This document shows, piece after piece, positions 8,299 to 18,038 of a stretch of 64,000 nucleotides of DNA. Every line of letters starts with the position of its first letter. Positions within the stretch are counted from its first letter, which is position 1. Origin of the DNA: CAYQMF01 sp964418595 (GTDB taxonomy: Bacteria; Planctomycetota; UBA1135; UBA2386). The position numbers and the translations under genes were made by a program. The notes beneath the pieces are model-generated. The model was not told where the DNA came from. It searched no databases and worked only from the letters and a program-made list of their open reading frames with translations. The DNA lies in NCBI GenBank assembly GCA_964418595.1, contig CAYQMF010000005.1:48702-112701 (forward strand), in the 5' to 3' direction.

Positions 8299-9570
8299 CT
8301 ACCGCGGGCGCGGCCCGCCGAACACACCGAGGAACACCGCGCCCCACGAGCTGAGCGCGCAGACCAGCACCAGCGTGCCGAACTCGTCGACCAGCGCCTT
8401 GGGTGCCGTCGGCCCGAGGCCCGTGCGCCACAGCCACCAGCCGAACCACAGCACGAGGCCCGCTACCAGCAGCAGGAACGCGTTGCGGCCGCGTCCCGGC
8501 CGCGCCATCGCGGCGGCGCACGCCGGCAGGAGCAGGAACCCGCCGAAGACGGCGATCGGCGCGCCGATCTCGACGCCGGCGACGAGCATCGACGCGCCCG
8601 TGAGCGCGAGCGCGAGCACGCCGCCCACGAGCAGCGCGCCCTGGCGCTCGTGCGCCGGCAGCGCCTGCCGCCCCAGCGGATGCAGGAGCAGCAGCAGGTT
8701 GAAGAACGGCACCGCGCCCCAGCTCAGCCCCACGAGCGACAGGTAGATCACCGTCGCCGGCGTGCGCACCCACTGCAGGTCGGGCACCCCCTCCGTCAGG
8801 CGGCGGGTGAGGAAGTGCAGGAGCCACGCGCCGGCGAGGATCGACAACTGGCGTCCCGCGGAGAAGCGCTCCATGAACAGGAACCAGCGCAGCACCACGC
8901 GATAGACGGGGTTACGGGCCTTCAGTGCCTCGACGAGGCCGGCGCGGGCGCCATCGAGATCGGGCCGCAGGCGCAGCGCTTCGCGGAAGTGGCCGGTCGC
9001 GTCGTCGGCGCGCCCCTGGCTCAGCAACGCCCAGCCGCGCGCGAGGTGCGTGTGCGGGTCGTGTGGGTCCTTGGCGAGCGCGCTGTCGAGGGTGTCGTTC
9101 GCCTCGTCGGCGCGCCCGAGCCGCACCAGCGCGACGGAGCGCAGTTGCTTGCTGTCGACGTGATCGGGGTCGAACGACAGGCCGGCGTCGGCGCAGGCGA
9201 GCGCCGCGTCCCACTTCTTCTGCGCGAGGCGCACGCGCGCGAGCGCCGCGTGGAAGTCGGGGTCGCGTGGTTCGAGCGCGATCGCCGCCTCGAACACGCC
9301 GGCCGCGTCCGCGAAGCGCCGGCGCGCGAGCAGCACCTGCCCCAGGGCGAAGTGGCACGCCGCCTCGTCCGGCGCCAGGGCGATCCCCTGCTGCGCCTCC
9401 CGCTCCGCCGCGTCGAACTTCTCGCCGATGGCCAGCAACTGCGCGAGGAAGGCGTGGTACGGCCCGTGCTCCGGGTCGTCGACGAGCGCGCGGCGCAGAT
9501 CCGTGATCGCCTGTTCGAAGCGGCCCTGTTCGGCCAGCAGGTGCGCGCGCAGCGCCGCGGGGTGGTCCAC
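8299..9570 (-). CDS. TPR protein with C-terminal multi-pass membrane domain, 423 aa
   Basis: Residues 1-215 form about six tetratricopeptide repeats (for example AITDLRRALVDDPEHGPYHA and AAGVFEAAIALEPRDPDFHA), a scaffold for protein binding. Residues 240-416 contain about six hydrophobic segments, so the C-terminus is a polytopic membrane domain with no family I can name. The likely start is a GTG at 9570, 11 bases after the stop of the AAA+ gene; no ATG lies in the gap and no Shine-Dalgarno is visible, which fits coupling or reinitiation. Soluble TPRs would face the cytoplasm, in the same compartment as the TPR-AAA+ protein encoded directly upstream. The pair may form a membrane-recruited ATPase complex; this is an inference from gene order. 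Confidence 0.8.
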   Translation of the reverse strand: MDHPAALRAHLLAEQGRFEQAITDLRRALVDDPEHGPYHAFLAQLLAIGEKFDAAEREAQQGIALAPDEAACHFALGQVLLARRRFADAAGVFEAAIALEPRDPDFHAALARVRLAQKKWDAALACADAGLSFDPDHVDSKQLRSVALVRLGRADEANDTLDSALAKDPHDPHTHLARGWALLSQGRADDATGHFREALRLRPDLDGARAGLVEALKARNPVYRVVLRWFLFMERFSAGRQLSILAGAWLLHFLTRRLTEGVPDLQWVRTPATVIYLSLVGLSWGAVPFFNLLLLLHPLGRQALPAHERQGALLVGGVLALALTGASMLVAGVEIGAPIAVFGGFLLLPACAAAMARPGRGRNAFLLLVAGLVLWFGWWLWRTGLGPTAPKALVDEFGTLVLVCALSSWGAVFLGVFGGPRPR

Positions 9571-9581
9571 GGGCGGGGAGG

Positions 9582-10928
9582 CTACAGCTTCAGGTACCGC
9601 TTCAGGTCGTCGTACTTGCCGCCCTCGTTGGCGTAGAGCACGTAGTTGCGTGCCGCCGCGAACCACTCCTTCGTCGTCGGCCGCCGCTGCTTGACGACGG
9701 CGAGCAGGTCCTTGGTCGTGAGCGGCACGACCTCGCCGCTCGCCATCGCATCGTCGAGCTTGCTCTCCACGGCGCCGTCGACGACCGCGGCGAGATCGGC
9801 GCCGGAGAAGCCGTCGGTCTTCTTCGCGATCTGCTCGTGGTCGATGACGCTCTGCGGTCTGCCCTGCAGGCACAGGCGCAGGATCTCGGCGCGCGCGGTC
9901 GCGTCGGGCGGCGGCACGAACAGCACGCGGTCGAAGCGGCCGGGCCGCTGGAACGCCGCGTCCATGTGCCACGGCGCGTTCGTCGCCGCGAGCACGAGGA
10001 TGCCCTCGTTGCCGTGCTGCACGCCGTCGAGCTCCGACAGGAACTGGTTGATGGTGTGCCGGCCGGCGCTGGTCTTGAGGTCGCTGCGGCTCGCGCCCAG
10101 CGCGTCGACCTCGTCGAAGAACAGGACGCACGGCCTGTTGTTGCGCGCGTGATCGAACACGTCGTGCAGGTTGCGCTCGCTCTGGCCGACCCACATGTCG
10201 AGCACGTCGTGGATGCCGATCGAGAGGAAGCGCGCGCCGACCTCGCCCGCGGTCGCCCGCGCCAGGAAGGTCTTGCCGCAACCCGGCGGGCCATACATCA
10301 GGATCCCGCCCCCCGCCTTCTTGCCGTAGGCCTGGAACAGCTCCGGCTTCTGCAGCGGCAGGAGGATCTTGCGGCGGATCTCCTGCTTGAGGTCGTGCAT
10401 GCCGCCGACCTGCGCGAAGGTGATCGCCGGCCGTTCGAGTTCGGGCGTGCGCCGGATCTCGCCGTCGCCGGCCTCGACCCGCTCGCGCCCGTCGACGATG
10501 CTGGCGTCGGCCTCGTGCGCCGCACTCACCCCGAGCCGCTCGCCCAGCTCGCGGTCGCGCAGGCCCGGGTCGTCGAACAGCGCCGCCTTGTAGTCGCGCA
10601 CGGCCCCCGGCACGTCGCCCTCCGCCAGCAGCAGCCACGCCCGCTCGACGCGGGCGCGCAGCACGCCGCGCGCGACGAGCTGCTCGAGCACCACGTGCGC
10701 GGGCGAGGTCTTGCCCTGGACGCGGAAGGTCCGCGCGAGGCCCAGCATCGCGTCTTCGTCTTGTGGGCGCTGCTGCAGCACCTGCTTCCACTCCGCCTCG
10801 GCCTCCGCGTGCCGGCCGAAGCCCAGGAGCGTTTCCGCCAGATGGCGGCGCAGCGCGTGGTTGTCCGGGCTCGCGTCGAGGGCAGCGCGGAGTGCGGCGA
10901 TCGTGTGGTCGGGGTCCGTGGGGGCCAT
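9582..10928 (-). CDS. TPR-AAA+ ATPase, 448 aa
   Basis: Residues 1-130 are TPR-like helical repeats (HAEAEAEWKQVLQQRPQDED). Residues 170-400 are a classical AAA domain: Walker A GPPGCGKT (213-220), Walker B LFFDEVDA (269-276), the sensor/second region of homology with NAPW, and RPGRFDR with its arginine finger. The AAA core resembles the Cdc48/FtsH/ClpX-associated 'classic AAA' clade that unfolds or remodels proteins. There is no protease domain, no HEXXH and no membrane segment, so it acts as a soluble remodelling ATPase. The N-terminal TPRs probably choose the substrate. The gene is followed after 11 bases by the TPR-membrane protein, a likely partner. The start is the ATG at 10928. Confidence 0.9.
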   Translation of the reverse strand: MAPTDPDHTIAALRAALDASPDNHALRRHLAETLLGFGRHAEAEAEWKQVLQQRPQDEDAMLGLARTFRVQGKTSPAHVVLEQLVARGVLRARVERAWLLLAEGDVPGAVRDYKAALFDDPGLRDRELGERLGVSAAHEADASIVDGRERVEAGDGEIRRTPELERPAITFAQVGGMHDLKQEIRRKILLPLQKPELFQAYGKKAGGGILMYGPPGCGKTFLARATAGEVGARFLSIGIHDVLDMWVGQSERNLHDVFDHARNNRPCVLFFDEVDALGASRSDLKTSAGRHTINQFLSELDGVQHGNEGILVLAATNAPWHMDAAFQRPGRFDRVLFVPPPDATARAEILRLCLQGRPQSVIDHEQIAKKTDGFSGADLAAVVDGAVESKLDDAMASGEVVPLTTKDLLAVVKQRRPTTKEWFAAARNYVLYANEGGKYDDLKRYLKL

Positions 10929-11069
10929 GTGCGGGGCATGTCATGGCGGATGGGGGCGCTGGCCGCAATGGACCGCCGGGTTCGCTGACCGGATCCGTGC
11001 GTGCTCCGCCTTGGCAGCGCGTTCCTTCGATCCTCTGGTCGATCGAACGGGGGGGGGTCGTCCCGTTCC

Positions 11070-14000
11070 TCAGACCACGCCGCGGCCGAGGTCCGAGACC
11101 GCCGCTCCGAGGTCGCGGTTGGTCGAGACCTGACCGCGAACCTGGTCCACCTCGTCTGCCGACGCATCCGGCATGAGCTTCAGCTTCCAGATCGCCTTGC
11201 TGAGGATCTTGTGCCCGGAGGCGAGCAGTGCCGGCGCGTGCTCGGCGAGCGCCGCAGCGTCGACCAGTGGGAAAGCCAACAGCAGGTCGTTGCCTTCGAT
11301 CCGGACTTCGGGCAGCGGGACGCCAGCGGCACCGAGCGCGGGAACGAGGTCGGTGTCGATCCACGCCCAGTGGCGCGCTTCGCGTGTCCACACCGCATGC
11401 TGGACCGCGTCCTCGACCCAGGCCACGTCCCGTTGGGCGACGAACGAGCGCGCGTCGGCCACCGACTCGAATCCCGCGATCAGGCCCTGCACGAACGTCG
11501 GAGTGCGTGGTTCGTTGTAGGTGCCCCACGCGACCGTGGCTGGCCCGACCGGCAGACGCACGCGCCACGCACACTGCTCACCGACTGGCGTGGGGGCCGC
11601 CGGTGGACTCCAACCGCTGCCGGCGACCGCGTCCTTCTCGGCGTCGTCGACGTGCATCGCCACGTCGTTGCCGGGGTCCGCGTCCGTCGCGATCACGATC
11701 GGGCCGACGCCGACTTGGACGCCGCGGAGTCGCGTGCTGCGCAGCATGGCGAGCAGCCGCGTGATCTCTGTGCGTGGCTCCGCGGGTGCCGGCGGGGTCT
11801 CGTTGCGCAGCATCGCGACGCACCGCTGCACGAGCTCCGACGCGCTGGCGAACGCTGCGTCGACGCTCCGTCCCTTCCATGCCTGAAGCATCCCGAGGAT
11901 CTGGGCGTCGATCGCGTCGAGCAGCAATCGGCCCTTCTCGAGCCACGGGTGCTCGGCCGCAGCGTGCTGATCCCGCCACAGGAAGATGGCGTCCTCGATC
12001 GTGCGGCCGAGACGCTGCCAGTCCGCGCGCAGTGGCGAGTCCTTCGGAATGGTCAGCGCCGCGCGCAGCAGCTGGCTCGCCGACTCGACCTCGAGTGCGC
12101 CGATCGCGGCGTGAACCTTGCACTGCACGCGATCGTCGACGACGAAATCGATGTGCGGCGCGATCCGGTCGAGGATGCTGGCGCCAGAATCGGAGGGGCG
12201 GGAACCGGAAAGCAGCACGTCGAGCACCGGCGCGAGCAACGTCGCCAGCGAGACCTTGCCGCGCGCTTTGATCGCCGCCGAGCCATCGATGCCCACGCCG
12301 ACCTCGCCGGACGCGCTCACGGTCAGGTCGAAGCCGAACTCGAACTCGAGGCTCTCCAGCATGGCGGTGACGAACGGGGCATGGTCGTTCGCGATGTCAT
12401 TCAGGGCCTCCTTCACGGCCAGCACCGCGAACACTCCGGACCAGAACTGCGTGCCGACGAACGCGATGGCCTTGTCGTCGAGGTCGAGCGGTCGCTCCAG
12501 CCATTCGCGCTCCAGGTCGATGACCGCGAGCGAGTGGTGCAGGTAGCGACCGAAGAACCGCAGCGCGATTGCCGCGTAGTCCGGTTCCTTCAGCATCGAC
12601 ACGTTGAACTTCGGCCACAGATAGTGGAGCCGCGCGTTGCCGGTCGGCGCCGCGCTACTTCCCGCGCCGGCAGTCACGCCGACGGCAGCGCCGCCGCCGG
12701 CTTCCAGCGACCAGCCGAAACCCAGCTTGTCGCGGCCGAAGTCGATCTGCACGTCACCCTTTGCGTAGGTGTTGTCCACCTTGCTTGCATCCGGCTCGCC
12801 ACTCTCGCCCTTCCGTTGGCGCTCCGCCGCCTGCCGCCAGTACTCCTCGCGCTCGGGCCACGTCATCTGTCGCGTCGCGGCGTAGCCATCGTCTCCCACC
12901 TCGATCCGATAGGTCTCCTCTTCCCACCAGGCGCGGCGATCGGCCCAGCTCATGTGGCAGGTGGCCGCGTACGCATCCTCGCCGACCTGCTGCCGGTAGG
13001 TCGCCTCGTCGGGCCAGTCCGGTACTCGCGGGCGGATTCCCTTCGACTCGTAGCCGGCCGAGATCCCGACGTCGGAGTCGAAGCTGGCGCCGTGCTTGCG
13101 CTTGGCCTCGGATTGTTTCTTGGCGCCGGGTGTGCCGGCGTCATCCATGAACAGGCGGAACAGGTACGCCCCGAGGTTGCCGATGGTGGGCCCTTCCGGG
13201 TCCGTGTCGGCGGTGTCCAACCGCTCGTCGACACGGCCCTTCCCCTTGCCTCCAGACTGGAAGAAGCTGGCTGCCGACCGCATCTTCTGGCACATCTCGA
13301 CGATCGCCAGGACGGCCTCCTTCACGTACGGCATCGCGGCCTGCGCGGCGCGCGCGGCCTCCTCCGCGGTGAAGTCGCCGAGCTGCCCGAGCACGTCGTG
13401 CAGGATCCCGGGCAGTTCCTGCAGCCTGCCCTGGAACAGCGGCGGAGCGATCCGCTCCACCAGGTCGGTCGCCATGCGCGGCACGTAGTACATGCACTTC
13501 AACCACGCGGATGCATGCAGCCAGAAGCGCGCTTGTCGATCGGCAGGGAGCTTGCGCACGATCGGCGCGACGTCTGCGGCTTCGCCGGCGCCGGCACCGA
13601 ACACGCGGGCCCGCAGTTCGGCCATGCACTGTTCGTGGACGGTCGCCAGGGAGTGATCGTCCTCGGACCCTCGGCCCAAGGCGACGCGCGTCAGGGCTTC
13701 GCGGGCCAGCCGCGCCCAGCGCGCGTCGTCCACGGTGTGCACCGGCGACGGCAGGAACCGTGTGACCTGCGCACCGCGCGTGGCGCCCTCCCACGCCTCG
13801 TCGAGCCTTGCGCGGTCTTCTTCGTCCAGAAGCTTGCCGGCAGCCGCGCGCGCCGCTGGTAGCCGCCCGAACACCGCATCGAATCCTTCCTCCAGATCGG
13901 GCGGCAGGATCGCGCGCACGGCCAGCTCGCTGTAGGTCTGGCCGTACCAACGGACCTGCTCGCGGATGTCCGGTGCAGTGACGCGCAGCCAGCCGTGGAA

Positions 14001-17000
14001 GGCATCTTCGGCAACCACCCTTCCCCGCCGCTGTACGGTCGCCTCGTCCTCGCCGAGCGTGGGATCCAAGTCGACCTCCGCTTTCGTCCTCAGCTTCGGT
14101 CCGTCGATGCGCACCGCGCCGTACTCCGTGCCGGTGATCTCCGGCGCGCTTACGTCGACATCGGCCTTGCCGCTGAACAGGTTCACCTGGCCGGGGCGCA
14201 CGTACTTGCCGTCGGTGCGGACGAAGAACCACCAAGCCCCGTCGCCATCTTCGAGCGCGCATACTCCCGCCACGACTCCCTTGGCGCCAACCGCCACCTT
14301 GCCCACGGCGAGGTCCTTGTGCGCCTTCGGCGCCGCGTACAGGACCGCGTAGGGCGGGAACACCACCGTCGAGTTGTAGATCGGTCGGCGCAGCGGGTTG
14401 CCCACGATCGTGTCCCAGTGCTCGACCATGTCCTGCGAGGGGACCTGCCAGACATGCGGATCGAAGGCCATGTAGTCGCCGAGCCCGGGGATCGAGACGG
14501 TGCTGGCGTCCTGGCCGACGACGTTGCGCGGCCGCGCGATGTCGCCCCCGAGCCCGAGATCGTTGCGCGCGTCCTTGGGCAGGAGACCCGGGAGTGCCGT
14601 CGACGGCTCGATGAGTTGGTCGAGTCCGGCCACGCCGGGCGTGCGGCGGCAGATCCCTTCGACCAGTCCCGCGGCGAGCCTCTTCTCGATGTCGGTTGCG
14701 CCGACCACCGCGAGGAGTGCCGCTTTGACCTTCTCCATGAGCCGCGCTCGCCAACACATCGGCGCCTCTCCCGACACACCGAGCTCGCTGCGGAGCCCGG
14801 TCGCTGCGCCGAGCGCGGCAGCGCGCATCGACGGACTCACCTTGTCCTCTGGCAGGCGTTCGATCGCGTCCGCGATCTCGTCCCAGGTCGCACAAGGCGT
14901 CCAGCCTTCGAGGACCGTCTGGTGGATGTGGCCGAGCACCGCACGCACGTGGCGCTTGGGATCGGTCCAGTCGAACAGCAGGTCGAGGAGAGGTCCGGCG
15001 ATGCCGATGAAGGCTCGGCAAAGCCGCGGGATCTCGGTGTACTCGAGGACCGCGGAGACGACCTTCCACGGCACCGGCAGGTCGCGGATGTCCCGGCCGC
15101 GCAGCGACTCGAACCGGTCGTGCCACTCGCCCAGCACCTCGACGAGGTTGGCGCCCGATTCGTACACGAAGTGCAGACGAAGGTCGGCGCGCCCGGCCAC
15201 GCCGGCGCCCACTTCGGCGCCGACGCCGAAGTAGGCGCCGCTGATCATGCCGCGCAGGCAGAGGCTGCCCTTCACGGTCCAGGTGCGCAACAGTGGGTTC
15301 CAAGGCTCGGCGCTGGCGTAGAGCTGGAAGTCGCGTGCCGTGGCTCCGCCGACCACCACCAGGTCGTAGCGCGTCGACGGGAAGCCCGGCCAGGGCAACC
15401 CCAGCACGTCCAGCCGCGGAAAGCGGTCCATGTACAACCGCTCCTCCAGGTGCGCCCGCAGCGGGTAGGCGATCCCGGGCAACACCAGTTGTGCGTCGAA
15501 GACGTTGAGCAATCCGCGCCGCTCGAGGCGACCGGGGATGCCGTCATCCTGGATCGGCACACCGAACGTGAGATGCGCCCAGAGATCGGGCGTCGGCTGG
15601 ACGAAGAACGAGAGCCCCGCGGTCGTCGGACGCCACATGAGACCGTTGAGGAGCCGCGATTGCTGTTCGATCGCCAGCTGCAAGTCGGCGGCAGTGACCT
15701 TGCCGTCGCCGTCCGGGTCGAGTTCGTCGGCGTAGGCGTCGTCCTTCCCCACCGCGCGACGCACGGCCTCCACGTCCGCGGCCACGACCTTGCCGTCGCC
15801 GTCGCGGTCGCACGACCAGTAGCGCGCGAGATCGCCGTACGGCATGTGGTAGCGCATGTCGATCACCCACAGCTCCGGCAGGTGCGCGACGGCGACGGCG
15901 GCGTGGTACGGCAACGGAAACGCCGTCGGCACGTCGACGTAGCGGACGTTGCTCTCCGACCAGACCACGCCGCCTGGCTCGGTGGGTGGTGGGATCCGCA
16001 GCGGTTCGCGCCGGCCTTCCAGCGCCAGGAACGAGACGTCGCTGGCGAGTTGCGTGGAGAGCCCGGCAACGATGTCTTCGCCAGCGGTGATCAGGCTGTC
16101 CTCGGTGAGTGACCGGCCCACGACGAGGTCTGCCCCCACGGCTTCGATAGCCCCGGTGACGACCCCGTGCATGCGCGCCGCCACCGAGAACGCGCCCTCG
16201 CCGGCGGCGCCTGCGAACACGACGTCGTTGAGGTCGCGCTCGAACTGCTCGAACTGCACGAGCCGCGCCTGGGCTGCGTCGTACCACGCGTCGCCCTGGG
16301 CTTGCACCGATCCGAGCAGCTCGTCGAGCTCGGCGCCGATCCGACGGAACCACCCCAGCAGCGCGTTGCCTTCGCCGAGGAGATGGCGGGCCAGCGCCGC
16401 CATGGTCGTGCTGCGTGCGGCCGCCTGTTCGTGCAGCCAGGCGATCCATCCCTGCTGGCGGATGCTGGCGAGGCGGTCCAGGTCGGCGCGGACGTTCGCG
16501 AGCTCCGGCGCGTCGAACACCGTTGCCGGAAGCTGATGCAGCCAGTGGAACAGGGTCTTGAGTCGCGCAAAGTGGGCCGCGACCTCCGCGGGCGCCTCGC
16601 GCACGAAGCCCGCGAGCTGGTCGATCCACTCCCGCAGATCGTCGATTCCCTCCATCACCGCGGCCACGACCGCTAGCCAAGCGTCGTGCATCCACTGCGC
16701 GACGCGCTTCAGCAGCTCGTTGTCGGCGAGATTGCGCAGGAAGGCGATGAGCTGCGCCTTGCTCCACCTGGCCGCCGCCGCGATCCGCGCGAACAGCGCG
16801 GCCAACAATCCGGTCAGCGCGTCGGCGGAACGCGCGACCTGCACGGTGGCGCTGAGCAGCGACGCGGTCACGACACCGATCGTGCTCACTGCGGCTGCGA
16901 CCAGCACGTCGGCCATCGCCAGGAGCACTGCCGCGAGCGCGTCCGCGGAGGCTTCGACGCAGGTCGTCGCGAAGTCGACGAGCGTGCTCTGCAGGAATGC

Positions 17001-18038
17001 CAGCAGGGTTGCGGCGGCTGCACTCGCTGTGCCGGCCTTCGCCGCGATGCGCTGCGCGCCGGCTTGCAGCAACAGCGCGACCTCGGCGGCCAGCGTGTCG
17101 ACGTGGCCATGCACCGCCCCGAGCAGCGCCACGACGGCGTGGCGGATGCCGGCGGGGCCGGCAGCGGCGAACACGTCCATCGAGTCCGCGCCGCACCGCA
17201 GTGCGGCACGCGCGTGCTGCTCAGACTGGCGCGCGAACCTCCCCAGGCCGTCGGCGAGCAGGCCCGCCACTTCGTGCGCCGTCACCTGCGCGGCGCGAAG
17301 CGCCGCGGCCGCCAGCCGCACCAGGTCCGCGCCGTGATCGACGGCCGAGTCGATCACTCTGCGACAGAGTCCTCTCAACGCGTCGCGCAGGCCGGCGGCG
17401 GCGTCGCACCATGCGCTGTGCAACGCCATGCGCACCTTGGTGACGAGTCCGGCCACGAGCGTGCGCAGCGCCGCGCGGATGCTGTTCCTGGCCGCCTGCC
17501 CCAACTGGTCGAGAAAGGGGAAGCCAACGGTGCCGATCTGGTCAGCGATCTCGTCGAGGTTCGCCCTGACGTCGTCGACGATGGCATCCGGCACCTTGTT
17601 CGCGAGGCCGTTGAGTGCCTCCCAGACCTGCCCAGGACCCAGCACCTCCAGCAGCGAACGCACGAACGCTTCGGTGTCGCCGAGCGACAGTGAGGCGTTG
17701 GCAATACCGATGACCTGGACAGTCGGCGTGGCGGTGGGGTCGGGCGCCTGCACGCCGGGCGTGTGGGAGGGCGGAACGATCCAGATCGTGCTGCCGTGCT
17801 GGTCGCGGACGACGTCGCCCTTCCAGTCCAACTGCGGGATGCCTTCGAGGTGGATCGCGCCGACCTCGATCGTGCGGATGCTGCCCCTCGCGTCGATCTG
17901 CAGGGTCGTCGAACCGGTCACCGGGACGGTGAATGCGATCCCCGCGTGCGCGACCGAAACCGGCTGTGCCAGGGAGAACGTTGCCGTCGTCGTCGCGGTG
18001 AAGGAACCTGCCGAGATCGAGACCGTGACGCAGCTCAT
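11070..18038 (-). CDS. Giant protein of unknown function, 2322 aa
   Basis: The ATG at 18038 overlaps the TGA of the 500-aa gene (ATGA). There is no signal peptide and no clear membrane anchor. Visible parts in order: a beta-rich N-terminus (1-120); a very long Ala-rich helical region (about 150-700) that could form bundles or coiled coils; two EF-hand/dockerin-like loops, DRDGDGKVVAADVEAV near 743 and DPDGDGKVTAADLQLA near 773, which should bind calcium; a long mixed region with a small SH3-like beta segment near 1215-1285; two tandem repeats of about 29 residues near 1673-1740 sharing YxxxVGxDxYAATxxM; and a Gly-rich beta segment near 1765-1800, followed by more helices. I find no enzyme motif. 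Length and architecture suggest a structural, tape-measure-like or effector role, but this is a guess. Confidence 0.85.
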   Translation of the reverse strand: MSCVTVSISAGSFTATTTATFSLAQPVSVAHAGIAFTVPVTGSTTLQIDARGSIRTIEVGAIHLEGIPQLDWKGDVVRDQHGSTIWIVPPSHTPGVQAPDPTATPTVQVIGIANASLSLGDTEAFVRSLLEVLGPGQVWEALNGLANKVPDAIVDDVRANLDEIADQIGTVGFPFLDQLGQAARNSIRAALRTLVAGLVTKVRMALHSAWCDAAAGLRDALRGLCRRVIDSAVDHGADLVRLAAAALRAAQVTAHEVAGLLADGLGRFARQSEQHARAALRCGADSMDVFAAAGPAGIRHAVVALLGAVHGHVDTLAAEVALLLQAGAQRIAAKAGTASAAAATLLAFLQSTLVDFATTCVEASADALAAVLLAMADVLVAAAVSTIGVVTASLLSATVQVARSADALTGLLAALFARIAAAARWSKAQLIAFLRNLADNELLKRVAQWMHDAWLAVVAAVMEGIDDLREWIDQLAGFVREAPAEVAAHFARLKTLFHWLHQLPATVFDAPELANVRADLDRLASIRQQGWIAWLHEQAAARSTTMAALARHLLGEGNALLGWFRRIGAELDELLGSVQAQGDAWYDAAQARLVQFEQFERDLNDVVFAGAAGEGAFSVAARMHGVVTGAIEAVGADLVVGRSLTEDSLITAGEDIVAGLSTQLASDVSFLALEGRREPLRIPPPTEPGGVVWSESNVRYVDVPTAFPLPYHAAVAVAHLPELWVIDMRYHMPYGDLARYWSCDRDGDGKVVAADVEAVRRAVGKDDAYADELDPDGDGKVTAADLQLAIEQQSRLLNGLMWRPTTAGLSFFVQPTPDLWAHLTFGVPIQDDGIPGRLERRGLLNVFDAQLVLPGIAYPLRAHLEERLYMDRFPRLDVLGLPWPGFPSTRYDLVVVGGATARDFQLYASAEPWNPLLRTWTVKGSLCLRGMISGAYFGVGAEVGAGVAGRADLRLHFVYESGANLVEVLGEWHDRFESLRGRDIRDLPVPWKVVSAVLEYTEIPRLCRAFIGIAGPLLDLLFDWTDPKRHVRAVLGHIHQTVLEGWTPCATWDEIADAIERLPEDKVSPSMRAAALGAATGLRSELGVSGEAPMCWRARLMEKVKAALLAVVGATDIEKRLAAGLVEGICRRTPGVAGLDQLIEPSTALPGLLPKDARNDLGLGGDIARPRNVVGQDASTVSIPGLGDYMAFDPHVWQVPSQDMVEHWDTIVGNPLRRPIYNSTVVFPPYAVLYAAPKAHKDLAVGKVAVGAKGVVAGVCALEDGDGAWWFFVRTDGKYVRPGQVNLFSGKADVDVSAPEITGTEYGAVRIDGPKLRTKAEVDLDPTLGEDEATVQRRGRVVAEDAFHGWLRVTAPDIREQVRWYGQTYSELAVRAILPPDLEEGFDAVFGRLPAARAAAGKLLDEEDRARLDEAWEGATRGAQVTRFLPSPVHTVDDARWARLAREALTRVALGRGSEDDHSLATVHEQCMAELRARVFGAGAGEAADVAPIVRKLPADRQARFWLHASAWLKCMYYVPRMATDLVERIAPPLFQGRLQELPGILHDVLGQLGDFTAEEAARAAQAAMPYVKEAVLAIVEMCQKMRSAASFFQSGGKGKGRVDERLDTADTDPEGPTIGNLGAYLFRLFMDDAGTPGAKKQSEAKRKHGASFDSDVGISAGYESKGIRPRVPDWPDEATYRQQVGEDAYAATCHMSWADRRAWWEEETYRIEVGDDGYAATRQMTWPEREEYWRQAAERQRKGESGEPDASKVDNTYAKGDVQIDFGRDKLGFGWSLEAGGGAAVGVTAGAGSSAAPTGNARLHYLWPKFNVSMLKEPDYAAIALRFFGRYLHHSLAVIDLEREWLERPLDLDDKAIAFVGTQFWSGVFAVLAVKEALNDIANDHAPFVTAMLESLEFEFGFDLTVSASGEVGVGIDGSAAIKARGKVSLATLLAPVLDVLLSGSRPSDSGASILDRIAPHIDFVVDDRVQCKVHAAIGALEVESASQLLRAALTIPKDSPLRADWQRLGRTIEDAIFLWRDQHAAAEHPWLEKGRLLLDAIDAQILGMLQAWKGRSVDAAFASASELVQRCVAMLRNETPPAPAEPRTEITRLLAMLRSTRLRGVQVGVGPIVIATDADPGNDVAMHVDDAEKDAVAGSGWSPPAAPTPVGEQCAWRVRLPVGPATVAWGTYNEPRTPTFVQGLIAGFESVADARSFVAQRDVAWVEDAVQHAVWTREARHWAWIDTDLVPALGAAGVPLPEVRIEGNDLLLAFPLVDAAALAEHAPALLASGHKILSKAIWKLKLMPDASADEVDQVRGQVSTNRDLGAAVSDLGRGVV

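Noticed and set aside
11046..11058. Run of G residues as a possible phase-variation tract
   Set aside because: It is short and lies outside coding sequence with no sign of a contingency gene.
13995..16112. Long plus-strand frame inside the giant minus-strand gene
   Set aside because: It has low-complexity Arg/Gly/His composition and no motif, while the minus-strand gene has continuous, well-formed domains.
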